64,000 bases of DNA from Methylococcaceae bacterium UBA7658 (GCA_002483425.1 DLHW01000071.1:25769-89768), one strand, 5' to 3'; numbered from the stretch's first letter, positions 52,862 through 62,874 are shown. The notes: generated by a model from the letters alone, not told the origin. Translations and numbers: made by a program.

Positions 52862-53794
52862 TTGATTTCTGAATTTTGTCTCATCGACCGTTTCTTCAAA
52901 CGAAGCAACCTTAATAATGCCGTCACCTTAGGCATCGGCGACGACTGCGCCTTGCTGGCTACTCCACAAGGTTACGAATTGGCAATTACTACCGATACGA
53001 TGGTGGAAAATATCCATTTCTTTGCCGGTTGCGAGCCTTATGATTTAGGCCATAAATTGCTGGCGGTCAATCTGAGCGACCTCGCGAGCATGGGAGCGAA
53101 GCCGCTGGCGGTGACATTGGCATTGACGTTGCCGAAAGTCGATGAAGGTTGGCTAACTTTATTTGCCGATGGTTTTTTTGCCTTGGCTGAGCGTTTCAGT
53201 GTCGATTTAATCGGCGGTGATACTACGTCCGGCCCGTTAACCTTAACCGTGCAAGCGTTCGGCTTGGTGCCTAACGGACAAGCCCTAAAACGATCCGTTG
53301 CCTTGCCCGGCGATATTATTTGTGTTACTGGATTATTGGGCGAGGCCGGTTTGGGATTAAAAATCAAGCAGGGTTATGACTGCAAGCAACCGGAAAATGC
53401 CTTAAAGCGCTTTAACCGCCCCGACCCGCAAATCGAAATCGGGCAAGCCTTAATCGGCATCGCCAATGCCTGCATCGACATAAGCGATGGTTTAACCGGA
53501 GATCTTGGCCATATTCTGTACCAAAGCGGTGTCGGCGCATGCCTTGACTGGGAGGCAATGCCATTTTCGGAAGAAGTCAAATCCTATATCGGCGCAACCG
53601 GCGATTGGATGATGCCGCTGACAACGGGCGACGATTACGAACTGTGTTTTACCGTCAGCCCGGATAAAACCGGCAAATTGGAAAACATTCCTCATACTAA
53701 AATCGGCGTTATCGACAACCACGCCGGACTTCGATTGAATAAGTCCGGACAGATACAACTGTTACAGGATAAAAGTTTTGAGCATTTTTCTTAA
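52862..53794 (+). CDS. thiL: Thiamine-monophosphate kinase
   Basis: ThiL makes thiamine diphosphate from the monophosphate. Key segments: LGIGDDCALLATPQG, AITTDTMVENIHFF, HKLLAVNLSDLASMGAKPLAVTLALTLP, FSVDLIGGDTTSGPL and DISDGLTGDLGHI. The 310-residue length is normal. The only usable start is TTG 52862, since the in-frame stop at 52850 closes the frame. The ribosome site is poor, possibly because the toxin remnant replaced the native leader. It overlaps pgpA by 17 bp. Confidence 0.94.
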   Translation: MISEFCLIDRFFKRSNLNNAVTLGIGDDCALLATPQGYELAITTDTMVENIHFFAGCEPYDLGHKLLAVNLSDLASMGAKPLAVTLALTLPKVDEGWLTLFADGFFALAERFSVDLIGGDTTSGPLTLTVQAFGLVPNGQALKRSVALPGDIICVTGLLGEAGLGLKIKQGYDCKQPENALKRFNRPDPQIEIGQALIGIANACIDISDGLTGDLGHILYQSGVGACLDWEAMPFSEEVKSYIGATGDWMMPLTTGDDYELCFTVSPDKTGKLENIPHTKIGVIDNHAGLRLNKSGQIQLLQDKSFEHFS

Positions 53795-54284
53795 TGCCGA
53801 ATACGGCAAAAACCGCTTAAGCCCTAAGCAAATTCTGATCGACCCGATATTATTCCTGGCATTCGGCTTCGGCTCCGGCTTGGCGAAAAAAGCGCCGGGG
53901 ACATTCGGGACGTTGGCGGCGGCGCCGTTGTATTGCTTACTAGCGCAAACGAACAATTTAATCTATAGCGCGGTCACATTGATAGCGACTGTAACAGGTT
54001 GCTGGATTTGCGGAAAGGCTGCCGAAAAACTCGGCGAACACGATTTCGGCGGCATCGTCTGGGATGAAATCGCAGGTTATTTAATTACCTTATGGTTTAT
54101 TCCATTCTCCTGGACAAACGTAGTGCTCGGCTTCATCCTATTCAGGTTCTTCGACATCCTTAAACCTTGGCCGATCAAGATTGCCGACCAGCGGGTAAAA
54201 GGCGGGTTTGGCATTATGCTGGACGACGTGCTAGCGGGCGTTTTCGCAAATCTGGTATTAGTCGTTCTTGTTAAATTGATGTAG
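53778..54284 (+). CDS. pgpA: Phosphatidylglycerophosphatase A
   Basis: PgpA dephosphorylates phosphatidylglycerophosphate at the inner membrane. The 168-residue protein has FAFGFGSGLAKKAPGTFGTLAA (the PgpA active region), DFGGIVWDEIAGYL, FDILKPWPIK and GFGIMLDDVLAGVFANL. About four helices. The start appears to be TTG 53778 with AGGAT 7 bp upstream, overlapping the end of thiL. Last gene of the nrdR-rib cluster. Confidence 0.93.
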   Translation: MSIFLNAEYGKNRLSPKQILIDPILFLAFGFGSGLAKKAPGTFGTLAAAPLYCLLAQTNNLIYSAVTLIATVTGCWICGKAAEKLGEHDFGGIVWDEIAGYLITLWFIPFSWTNVVLGFILFRFFDILKPWPIKIADQRVKGGFGIMLDDVLAGVFANLVLVVLVKLM

Positions 54285-54443
54285 CACGAGCTAATAACAT
54301 TGATTATTAGGGTTATGCGTTATCTTTAGAATAAAACCGGTGTCTTTTAACAAGGTTTGCTCGTTATTTCTCTGAACTGGCCCTGCGGCTATGACGCCAA
54401 GAGATTCCGGACGGAAAAATGAGTAGTAAGTTTTTAAGCGACG

Positions 54444-56195
54444 TTATCGAAGCGGAGATTGCCCGATAAGAATTTCGACTTCCTCTGGGGGAAGCGGTAT
54501 GCTTAAGAAATAACCCTGAGCCTCATCGCAGCCTTTGTGTTGTAAAAATTTTAATTGCTTTTCAGTTTCGACGCCTTCGGCAGTGACTTTCATATTCATG
54601 CTTTCCGCCATTGAAATGACGGCGGTTGCAATAGCGCCGTTTTCAGCGGCATTTTCAATATCCCAGATAAAGCTCCGGTCTATTTTTAAGCGGTCGATTG
54701 GGAAACGTTTAAGACGGCTTAAGCTGGAGTATCCCATACCGAAATCATCGATAGCTAAATGCACGCCGATCTTTTTAAGATTTATCAGTTGTTCGAGTAC
54801 GCAACTGTCGTCGGAGACCAAGGCGGTTTCCGTTAATTCCAGCTCGAGAATATGAGGCAGCAAACCGGAATTAGTGAGCGCCTTTTCAACTTGAGCGGTA
54901 AATCCTTTGTTGACTAGCTGTATTCCTGAAACGTTAACGGCAAGACGGCCGATCGCCAAGCCTTTGTTTTGCCATATTTTGGCTTGGTAACAAGCCTCTT
55001 TCAATACCCATTCTCCGATACTGCCGATCAATCCGGTTTCTTCTGCTAACGGGATGAATTCAATTGGCGGCACTCGACCGAGTTCCTGGCAATTCCAGCG
55101 TAATAAGGCCTCGACACCGGAGAATTTTTTTGTTTCGAAGTTATAGATGGGTTGATAATGTAATGAGAACTCTTTCAGTTCTATCGCTTTACGTAAGTGA
55201 TTTTCTAAACTAAGACGTCTTAAAGCCGCTTCCGTCATATCGTTTGAGAAATATTGATAGGTATTCCCCCCGGCGCGTTTAGAGTAATACATTGCCATGT
55301 CGGCATTTTTGATTAATTCGTCGGCCGTTTCGCCATCTTCCGGGTATATCGCGATGCCGATGCTGGTTGTCGTATACAACTCATGACCGTTGAATTTAAA
55401 CAGCTGCGAAAGGGTTTCCCGTATGCGTTCGGCTACCATTGCCGCGTCTTCGTTGCGGACGATTCGTGATAGCAGAACGGTAAATTCGTCGCCGCCTAAA
55501 CGGGCGAGCGATGCGCCTTCTTCGTTAGAACCCGTCCGGATTAGCACATCGCTCGCGCGTAAGCTCTTTCGCAAACGGCATCCCGTTTCTTGCAATACCA
55601 AATCGCCTAGATGGTGACCTAGGGTATCGTTGATGCGTTTAAAACTATCAAGATCGAGATAAAGAATGCCTAATTTTGTTTGCTGGCGTTGCGCTAGAGC
55701 AACCATGTATTGTAAATGCTCGCGGAAAAAGACCCGGTTCGGCAATTGCGTCAGGCTGTCGAAATAAGCCATCCGGTGGAGTTTCTTTTCGCTATCGAGC
55801 AGCCGCAAAGTTGTGTCCGCCGATCTGAGCATATAACGAACACGGTGAATCAATAAGGCGAAGTTGATGGGTTTAGTGATGAAATCGGTGGCGCCCGACT
55901 CGAACGCTCTGTTTATCGACTCTAGATCTTCTAAGCCTGTCATCATCAGAATCGGAGTATGTCTGCCCGATGGGATTTTTCTGACTTCATTACACACATC
56001 GAAGCCGTCGTATTTACCCGGCATCATAACGTCCAGCAGAACGGCATCGGCGCCGGACTCTTGAAAAATACTTAACCCTTGTTCGCCATTTTTGGCAACA
56101 GTGGTTTTAAAGTCGGGCGCTCTAAGAGCTTGAGCCGCCAGCAAACGCACGATCGGATCGTCATCTATGATCAGTATATGGTTAAGGTCATGCAT
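54444..56195 (-). CDS. Response regulator with GGDEF and EAL domains
   Basis: A 583-residue cytoplasmic protein. The receiver domain (1-125) has IIDDDP and phospho-acceptor Asp55 in VLLDVMMPG. The GGDEF domain (about 145-320) has the intact motif LGGDEF near 233-238 and DLDSFKRINDTLGHHLGD. The EAL domain (about 330-575) has VEALLRW, AIDDFGMGYSS and DRSFIWD. Both cyclase and phosphodiesterase motifs look intact, so activity may switch with phosphorylation by the adjacent hybrid kinase, whose stop lies 27 bp upstream. A small insertion (TGSNEEGAS) precedes GGDEF. Last gene of the TonB receptor-YfiR-kinase operon. Confidence 0.93.
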   Translation of the reverse strand: MHDLNHILIIDDDPIVRLLAAQALRAPDFKTTVAKNGEQGLSIFQESGADAVLLDVMMPGKYDGFDVCNEVRKIPSGRHTPILMMTGLEDLESINRAFESGATDFITKPINFALLIHRVRYMLRSADTTLRLLDSEKKLHRMAYFDSLTQLPNRVFFREHLQYMVALAQRQQTKLGILYLDLDSFKRINDTLGHHLGDLVLQETGCRLRKSLRASDVLIRTGSNEEGASLARLGGDEFTVLLSRIVRNEDAAMVAERIRETLSQLFKFNGHELYTTTSIGIAIYPEDGETADELIKNADMAMYYSKRAGGNTYQYFSNDMTEAALRRLSLENHLRKAIELKEFSLHYQPIYNFETKKFSGVEALLRWNCQELGRVPPIEFIPLAEETGLIGSIGEWVLKEACYQAKIWQNKGLAIGRLAVNVSGIQLVNKGFTAQVEKALTNSGLLPHILELELTETALVSDDSCVLEQLINLKKIGVHLAIDDFGMGYSSLSRLKRFPIDRLKIDRSFIWDIENAAENGAIATAVISMAESMNMKVTAEGVETEKQLKFLQHKGCDEAQGYFLSIPLPPEEVEILIGQSPLR

Positions 56196-56221
56196 GACTA
56201 ATGGTCAGTCTTACCAAGATA

Positions 56222-58951
56222 TCAACTTAAATAAAAGGCTAATTCTTTTTTAATCTCAGCGTATTGCGATTTAATTTCCGCAAGCGATTTACCCGAACTA
56301 TCGTAACGTTGGTGTAATGCGTCGTATTCGACGGATTTACACATTTCCGCTAAACCGTAAGCGCCGATTTGACTGCTGCTGGATTTTAGCGAGTGCGATA
56401 TAGTTAATATAGTATCGATATTGCCATTTAGCCATGCTTCTTCTAACGAATTGAGTAAATTTTTCGTATTGTCTAAATAAACTGAAAGCACTTCTTTTAA
56501 AATGTCATTACCGTCACCGGCGCCAAGTTTTTGGATTGCCTCCAAAGCCGGTTTATGGATATGCGATTTAGCGGTGCTGTCCGGCTCAGCCGACCTAACC
56601 GGTAGAGACTCAAGCGATGAATCGTTCCCGTTCATAAGCCACAGCGTGATTAGACGATAAAGCAATTCTTTAGTAAAAGGTTTAGCCAAGTAATCGTCCA
56701 TGCCCGCAATCAAACATTTTTCCCGGTCGCCTTTTATCGCATTCGCGGTTAAAGCAATAATAGGAAAATAAGGCAATTGGTTTTCTTTTTGTTGTTTTCT
56801 GATCTCGACGGTAGCGGCGTATCCGTCCATTTCCGGCATCATGCAGTCCATTAAAACCAGATCGTATTTTTTATCGGCAATCGCTTGAAGCGCTTCTTTG
56901 CCGTTCGAAACCACATCAACCGAGCAACCGAAACCTTGCAGCATATAATTTGCAACGCTTTGGTTGACCGGATTGTCCTCTGCCACCAATATTTTTGCTC
57001 GCAAAACTTGCTTCGGCAACGCCGATACCGGTTTCTTCGCTTCTAAAGTTAACTGCTGGAACGACGGATTGATAATTTTACTCAGGCTTTTAAACAAATC
57101 CGATTTCCGGATAGGTTTGATCAAGTACGCTGAAAAGCCGTAGCTGGCGAATTCCGTGGCCTCACCCATAAAGAGGGTTGACGTTATCAGCAGCAACGGA
57201 ATATGCGAAATTTCCGGATCCGCTTTAATGCGTTTGCCTAATTCCAATCCGTTCATCCCCGGCATTTTGATGTCGATTATGACTAAATCGAATTGCGGAT
57301 TTTGTTCGCTAGGCTTTCGTAATAACTCCAGGGCGGAAATGGCGTCAGGTACGCAATCAACCCGCATTTTCCAAGTTAAGGCATAATTTTTTAGTATTTC
57401 ACTGCTGCTTTGATTATCTTCAACAATCAGTAACTTCAAGTCTGCAAGCGCCGAAGATTCGGCAGGTTGCTGCGCAGACGGAACGGATACGGAATTAACG
57501 GGCAAAATAAAAGAAAATTGGGTGCCTTGCCCGGCGCGCGTTTGGACTTCTATCTTGCCGCCCATTAATTCGACGAGTTGTTTTGAAATGGCTAAACCCA
57601 GACCGGTGCCTCCGTATTTACGGGTAGTCGACCCGTCGACCTGAGAAAATGCATTGAATAACATCGGTAAGGCATCGTTGCTGATACCGATACCGGTGTC
57701 TCGTATCGTAAAACACAACGCTAACGGCGATGCTGCGTCAGCGTTGCCGGACGGTTTGACCGACGACGGCGCAACACAAACATCGACGACAACTTCGCCT
57801 TGGCCGGTAAATTTAACGGCGTTGCCGATTAAATTGCCGAGTATTTGCCGTAGCCGGGTCGGATCCCCGTTAATCATTTCCGGTACACCCGGAGCAATGT
57901 GTAAACCGTATTCCAGGCCTTTGCTTTGAGCCGGTTCCGCAAAGAGTTCGACAGTATCTTCGATGGTTTTATACAGATCGAAATCGAGGGTTTCTAACTC
58001 GAAACGCCCTGCTTCGATTTTAGAAAAATCAAGAATGTCGTTTATGATAGTCAGTAAAGATTCGCCTGATTTGTGGACCGTTTCGACAAAGCGGCGTTGT
58101 TTATCGGTTAAATCGGTGCCGAGCAATAATTCGGCCATACCTAAAACTCCGTTCATCGGAGTACGGATCTCATGGCTCATATTCGCCAAAAATTGCGATT
58201 TAGCCGCATTCGCCGCTTCTGCGGCCGATTTTTCCTGCTCCAGCCGGATACGGTGGCGAGCCAATTCATGGTCTCGCAGGTACAGTTTTTCAAGCATGCG
58301 GTTAAACGCATCGACCAGTATTCCGATTTCGTCGTTTTGTTGCTTCGGCACACGGATCTCGTATTTATCGCTTTCCGACACTTGCGCCGCGGCTTGCGCA
58401 AGCTGGTTAATTGGTTTAATGACCTTATCGGCAAAGCGCTGAGCGACCATTTTGGCAACCAGAAACGCTATCAACATAGCCGCGCCGAATATGCCCAAAT
58501 CGGTTGTCAGCTCTAGCCACATTTGGCTCAGTTCGGCGCGTAGATAAAGATTTCCCAAAACCTCCTTGTCGTTCACCACCGGCTGATCGTAGACGACCTC
58601 CCGGTACGGAAACCAGGACGGTAACGGAAAAACGGGCGGATGATCATAGCCTGCGATTATTTGACCGTTCGCCAAATACAGTTTGGCTTCGACAACCGGC
58701 TGAATGAGCTTGAAAGAATCTAACTTTTGTTGCGCGCTTTTATCGTCCTTAAACATCAGCGCGCCCTGAGAATTATTCGCCGTAATTTGCGCCAAGGCTT
58801 GCAATTGCTGTCTCGACGCATGGAGCGATTTAGCAGTTTCGTTTATTGCAATAAAGGCAAACACAATCAACATAGAACCCGCTAAAAACTTTACAATCAG
58901 TTTCTGTAGCTTATAAGAAATGGATTCGATGCGCTTGAGCCGGATTGCCAT
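56222..58951 (-). CDS. Hybrid sensor histidine kinase with two receiver domains and Hpt
   Basis: A 909-residue membrane kinase. Helix 1 (about 18-38), a periplasmic region (about 40-150, CHASE8-like) and helix 2 (about 153-173) are followed by HAMP (VIKPINQLAQAAAQV). The dimerisation domain has phospho-His260 in SHEIRTPMNG. The catalytic domain has NLIGNAVKFT, DTGIGI and GGTGLGLAISKQLV. Receiver 1 (Asp560 in VIIDIKMPGMNG), receiver 2 (Asp702 in LVLMDCMMPEMDGY) and an Hpt domain (His853 in ISHSLKSSSSQIGA) complete the relay. The final target is probably the adjacent GGDEF-EAL regulator. It lies 2 bp after the YfiR-like gene. Confidence 0.94.
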   Translation of the reverse strand: MAIRLKRIESISYKLQKLIVKFLAGSMLIVFAFIAINETAKSLHASRQQLQALAQITANNSQGALMFKDDKSAQQKLDSFKLIQPVVEAKLYLANGQIIAGYDHPPVFPLPSWFPYREVVYDQPVVNDKEVLGNLYLRAELSQMWLELTTDLGIFGAAMLIAFLVAKMVAQRFADKVIKPINQLAQAAAQVSESDKYEIRVPKQQNDEIGILVDAFNRMLEKLYLRDHELARHRIRLEQEKSAAEAANAAKSQFLANMSHEIRTPMNGVLGMAELLLGTDLTDKQRRFVETVHKSGESLLTIINDILDFSKIEAGRFELETLDFDLYKTIEDTVELFAEPAQSKGLEYGLHIAPGVPEMINGDPTRLRQILGNLIGNAVKFTGQGEVVVDVCVAPSSVKPSGNADAASPLALCFTIRDTGIGISNDALPMLFNAFSQVDGSTTRKYGGTGLGLAISKQLVELMGGKIEVQTRAGQGTQFSFILPVNSVSVPSAQQPAESSALADLKLLIVEDNQSSSEILKNYALTWKMRVDCVPDAISALELLRKPSEQNPQFDLVIIDIKMPGMNGLELGKRIKADPEISHIPLLLITSTLFMGEATEFASYGFSAYLIKPIRKSDLFKSLSKIINPSFQQLTLEAKKPVSALPKQVLRAKILVAEDNPVNQSVANYMLQGFGCSVDVVSNGKEALQAIADKKYDLVLMDCMMPEMDGYAATVEIRKQQKENQLPYFPIIALTANAIKGDREKCLIAGMDDYLAKPFTKELLYRLITLWLMNGNDSSLESLPVRSAEPDSTAKSHIHKPALEAIQKLGAGDGNDILKEVLSVYLDNTKNLLNSLEEAWLNGNIDTILTISHSLKSSSSQIGAYGLAEMCKSVEYDALHQRYDSSGKSLAEIKSQYAEIKKELAFYLS

Positions 58952-58953
58952 CG

Positions 58954-59511
58954 CTAACGTCCTCTTACGTCCCGCGCGATTTGCAGCATTTTGGAGCTTA
59001 ACTTTATCTTTACCCGTTCGACAGGCGCCAGATTGACTTCGAATTGAAGACGTTTTTCTTCCTGAATGAGTTCAATCATACCGCCTTCGTCGAGAAAACC
59101 TTTCATGCTGCTCACCGTTAGCACAGGCGAGTTTGCAATGTTTTTTAACCATTCTTGCACACGAATCGGCTTTTCGTTATCAGGAATGTAGAGTAAGTGG
59201 CAACCTTCAATGGTATCGCCTTGCAATAACGTTTTAATTTTAATTCGATAACTTTGAATATCTTTGCCCGAAAGCGAGCTGAGATCTATGGTATCACTAT
59301 CGGTATAGAATTCACATAGCGTGATATCGCTCGTGATGACATCGGGCGGCCATTCGCTCAGTTTTATAAAATTAAATAAAAAAGCAACCGTTAACGCGGG
59401 AGTTTCACTGACCGGCACAGCTGGATAGGCTTTATGCCCCAGTAAACAAATTAGCAAGACACTAATCCGCAATACTTTTAATGACCCTAACAGCCGGTTT
59501 AATTGCCGCAT
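58954..59511 (-). CDS. YfiR/DUF4154 periplasmic protein
   Basis: The 185-residue exported protein has a signal peptide (LKVLRISVLLICLLG, cleavage near YPA). The DUF4154 pattern follows: LTVAFLFNFIKLSEWPPDV, HLLYIPDN, VLTVSSMKGFLDEGGMIELIQEEKRLQFEVNLAPVERVKIKLSSKML. In Pseudomonas, YfiR is a periplasmic regulator of the diguanylate cyclase YfiN and responds to redox state. Here the partner is probably the hybrid kinase sensor, which starts 2 bp downstream. It starts 2 bp after the TonB receptor stop. Confidence 0.88.
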   Translation of the reverse strand: MRQLNRLLGSLKVLRISVLLICLLGHKAYPAVPVSETPALTVAFLFNFIKLSEWPPDVITSDITLCEFYTDSDTIDLSSLSGKDIQSYRIKIKTLLQGDTIEGCHLLYIPDNEKPIRVQEWLKNIANSPVLTVSSMKGFLDEGGMIELIQEEKRLQFEVNLAPVERVKIKLSSKMLQIARDVRGR

Positions 59512-59513
59512 TT

Positions 59514-61493
59514 TTAGAAGCCGTACTCCAAACGGAACCTAACCGTTCGTCCGTCCATGGCTAAAGTGTCCTGCCTAAAATTATCGTCGGTTACAATTTT
59601 ATAATGCTGATCGAAAACGTTATAGATGCCTAATGACGCTTGCAATCCGTATAGCGGTTTAGTCATAGCCATGTTAATGTTGAATAAATGATACGATGGG
59701 GCTTTGTTTCCTGTAACGGTCCGGCGCTCGTCCACAAAGATTTCTTCAAAACCCAAAGTCAGCCGGTTGCCGAATAACGGTTCGGCGTAATGCGCCTTGA
59801 CTAAATTACTTGGAGAATCATTGGCCCAGGCCGCATGGCCAGGATTTTTATCGCGGGTGCTGGTATGCGTCCATGTCAGTTTTACTTGCCGTCCGTTACT
59901 CCAATGTTTATCGGCGCCGAATTCAAAGCCGAGGGTTTTATAGGCCCCCGCGTTGACGGTGTTAAACGTGACCGGATCCAGCGACAAAACCTTATGAACG
60001 TCATTGTAGAACACGGTTCCGAGCAGTTTTAAACCGCTGACCGGGTACCATTCCGCAACGGCCTCATAGGTATCGACATGCTCTTCTTCCAACGGTTTGG
60101 CGTCCGGTAAGTTGAGATCTTGCTCGAGCACATTAGGCGCCCTAAAGGCCGAACCGTATAACAGTTTCGTCGTAATAACCGGCGTAATATCCCAAACCAA
60201 ACCGATTCGAGGGTTTAGCTGTAATTGCTTTAACCGGTGGTGATAATCTAAACGAGCGCCGGCGTTTAATAATAGGTTACCGGTAATCCTGTATTCGTCT
60301 TGAATATAAAAACCGGCCCGCCAGCCGTTGTTGTTCGTTTCGTAATAAAGTTCGGGAGGTGAAATATCATAGTTAACGAAATGTTGCCGCTGGTCTTTTT
60401 GGAATTCAACACCGCTTATCCACTTATGATGCGCAAATTGGGTGCCCGTGAGTTTTATTTCGCCGCCCCACCAGCGCGAATCGGCGCCTTCAAACGATTG
60501 AACCGGCGTATTGTCCAAGTTGGTATAAGGCCCAATCGAATGGTAATCGTACCAGTGATGAAAACCCCTGATTTCCAAGCCCAAATCGGCATTGATCTGT
60601 GTCAGATAATCAAGATCCAGATAACCCTGACTATCCACGCTGAAATTGTCTTGATTAAAAAGCGCAAAAAAAGGGGCTGTCGGTATCTCCTTGCGGCGGG
60701 TGATATAGCCGCCGCGCAGAGTAAAATCGCCGTAGCTTAACTTACCGAAGGTTCGAAAGTTACGCTCCTGATCGTTATCTTGAGAAATGCCGTTGTTGTC
60801 ATCGGAAAATTCCGGGTAAAACAGTTGCTCATTGCCATGGCTATTAAAATGGGAACCGTTCAATAAAAGTTCGGCACCGTTTTGCCATTTTTTACCGTAA
60901 GTTATCCGCCCCCGGTAAGTATCTAAGCTGCCGGCTTCGCCGCTGACCCGAACGCCGTCGATATCCCTGCCCTGTTTTGTAACGACATTCACCACTCCAA
61001 GCAGCGCATTAGCCCCGTATACCGATGACCCGGAACCGGGTATGTACTCAATCCGGTCGATAAGGTTCATATCTAACAGAAATTCTTCGGCGATAAATCC
61101 CGTGTCGAAAATGGTTTCGTTCATTCTGCGTCCGTCGATCATGATGAGAACGCGCGCATTGTAATCGCCCGGACGGGAAAAGCCCCGGTTCCCTAAATAG
61201 GTGTAGTTGCGGTCGTTACGAATGTATAGGCCCCGGATGGAATTCAAGGCGTCCGCCAATGTCCGCCAGCCGTAATTTCTAATATTCTCGGCGGTTAAAA
61301 CTTCCACGGCCGAGGGCGCTTCGGACGATTTTTGTTTGAAACGCGAAGCGGATTCCACTTCGACATTAACCAACTCTTCCAAGCTGAGATCGATAACCTG
61401 ATTTGATTTTTCAGCTAACGCTAAGTCTGGGTAACTAAAAATACAGTTCGATAATAATACGCCACAAAGAATACTGCGGTAAAAACGGGTCAT
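59514..61493 (-). CDS. TonB-dependent outer membrane receptor
   Basis: The 659-residue receptor has a signal peptide (LCGVLLSNCIFSYPDLALA). A TonB box-like NQVIDLSLEELVNVEVESASRF segment, a plug domain (APSAVEVLTAENIRNYGWRTLADALN, RVLIMIDGRR, IEYIPGSGSSVYGANALLGVVNVVTKQG) and a C-terminal barrel end (RTVRFRLEYGF) follow. Such small receptors heading YfiR-sensor operons are seen in several Proteobacteria and are thought to sense ligand rather than import iron, though this is inference. No Fur box is evident upstream. First gene of the four-gene operon. Confidence 0.92.
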   Translation of the reverse strand: MTRFYRSILCGVLLSNCIFSYPDLALAEKSNQVIDLSLEELVNVEVESASRFKQKSSEAPSAVEVLTAENIRNYGWRTLADALNSIRGLYIRNDRNYTYLGNRGFSRPGDYNARVLIMIDGRRMNETIFDTGFIAEEFLLDMNLIDRIEYIPGSGSSVYGANALLGVVNVVTKQGRDIDGVRVSGEAGSLDTYRGRITYGKKWQNGAELLLNGSHFNSHGNEQLFYPEFSDDNNGISQDNDQERNFRTFGKLSYGDFTLRGGYITRRKEIPTAPFFALFNQDNFSVDSQGYLDLDYLTQINADLGLEIRGFHHWYDYHSIGPYTNLDNTPVQSFEGADSRWWGGEIKLTGTQFAHHKWISGVEFQKDQRQHFVNYDISPPELYYETNNNGWRAGFYIQDEYRITGNLLLNAGARLDYHHRLKQLQLNPRIGLVWDITPVITTKLLYGSAFRAPNVLEQDLNLPDAKPLEEEHVDTYEAVAEWYPVSGLKLLGTVFYNDVHKVLSLDPVTFNTVNAGAYKTLGFEFGADKHWSNGRQVKLTWTHTSTRDKNPGHAAWANDSPSNLVKAHYAEPLFGNRLTLGFEEIFVDERRTVTGNKAPSYHLFNINMAMTKPLYGLQASLGIYNVFDQHYKIVTDDNFRQDTLAMDGRTVRFRLEYGF

Positions 61494-62119
61494 TTTAGAG
61501 GTTTTGCTGTTTCGGTTGCGCCGTGTTTCGAATCGGGAACTATCATATCAATTTCGATCTTGTTTTAGTTAACCATTATGAATAGCTATTTGATTATTTT
61601 TATTATTTTGTGAGCGAAATCATAGTTTCCCAATAGTGTTGGCGTGGTTAAGACCCGGGGTTCTGGTGTACTTTAACCGAGCTGAATTGAATCAAAGTCT
61701 AGTCGAATATTGACTGAAATAAAGCTTTAAATAAACGATCATCAATCTTTGTTTAAAAAATAATTGAAATAATGACTTGCCCGCGTTGTTAACAATTTCG
61801 GTTTTACCGGATTAAAAGCAAGGCGTACAGTAAATATAAAAATAAACCGGCTAAATGCTGATTTAACCTGAATGCTATTTTAAAATGCTTTTGCCCTCGC
61901 TCTATTCAACACCAGCATTTCAATGAACAATTTTTTAACAAAGCGTAGCCATTGTTGGCTCTATAAAAATGTCAATTTTATCAACGGATAAACATAAACA
62001 GACAGTGAAAACCTGTTCAGGAAAAATCAATGTTTATAAATGCGTCAAACCGGAAAATATTGTTGAATTTTTAAATAATATGAAAATGATTGTTTACTAC
62101 TAATAGAGGGGGTTACCTT
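61494..62119. other. AT-rich intergenic region between divergent operons
   Basis: No gene is supported in about 620 bp. It contains the promoters of the TonB receptor operon (leftward) and of the DUF1176-like lipoprotein (rightward). A stretch near 62077-62095 (AATAATATGAAAATGATTG) looks superficially like a Fur site but matches the 19-bp consensus at only about half its positions. Confidence 0.4.
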
Positions 62120-62764
62120 ATGAATAAACTAAATCAACCGGTTACGATTAAGGGGCTAAGAACCGTTTTTAGCCGATGTTTGCTAGGACTGATTTGTTGG
62201 ACAGTAACGGCATGTCAGGTTGAAAAGCCAATGCAAAGTTCGGCGCAAAATCAAAACGCAATGAACCCCGTAAATCGCGTCGGCTGGCGAGCGTTGCTGA
62301 TGTGGAATGACGACTGCGAACAAGCCTTTCTCAGTACGCAAGCTACCGGTTATTCCGGGGTGGAAACCTACGCCTTGGCTAAAGACGATACTCTTGTCAT
62401 CGTGATGTGCGCCGTTGCCAGTTATCAACCATCGTTTTTATTGTACCGGCTGCAAGCCTTTACAGCGCAACCGCTTACGTTGACAACGTATCTTTCAAGC
62501 GATGGCGAAACCTTGCAACGGGAACGTCAAAACGAACTCTGGGGCGAACCGGTTTTTTTTAAAGATACAGGGAAATTAATCATTTTCACCGCCGCAAGAC
62601 AAACCAAAGATTGCGGCACATGGGCCCAATACGGCTTCACTGCGGAGTCCGCAACATTAGAAAAGCTACATTACCGGTTACCTTGTCCTGCCGTTCCGGT
62701 AGAGCCTTTAACCGTTAATCCGGTGATCCCGCCTGCACACTGGAACCCTTATGCTGTGAAATAG
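62120..62764 (+). CDS. DUF1176-like lipoprotein
   Basis: From ATG 62120 (GAGGGGG 6 bp upstream) the 214-residue product has a lipoprotein signal (LLGLICWTVTAC, lipid cysteine near 32). The body has LMWNDDCEQAF, VIVMCAVASYQPSFLLYRL, then ARQTKDCGTWAQYGF and YRLPCP. The DCG-x4-YxF and PC motifs with spaced cysteines resemble DUF1176 proteins, in which the conserved cysteines probably form disulphides. Family function is unknown. The long run-in from TTG 62090 is rejected. It precedes the GH19-like gene in the same direction. Confidence 0.65.
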   Translation: MNKLNQPVTIKGLRTVFSRCLLGLICWTVTACQVEKPMQSSAQNQNAMNPVNRVGWRALLMWNDDCEQAFLSTQATGYSGVETYALAKDDTLVIVMCAVASYQPSFLLYRLQAFTAQPLTLTTYLSSDGETLQRERQNELWGEPVFFKDTGKLIIFTAARQTKDCGTWAQYGFTAESATLEKLHYRLPCPAVPVEPLTVNPVIPPAHWNPYAVK

Positions 62765-62874
62765 TTCACTGCTAACCTCATTCGAAAATTGCTAGAATCA
62801 AGTAGAGACAAGTAAGTTTGAAAACAAATCCAATAGGATATTGGCAACTGTTAAAATCGCTACTGGAGAATAAC

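Noticed and set aside
62077..62095. Fur box upstream of the lipoprotein gene
   Set aside because: Only about half of the 19 consensus positions match, expected often in AT-rich DNA.
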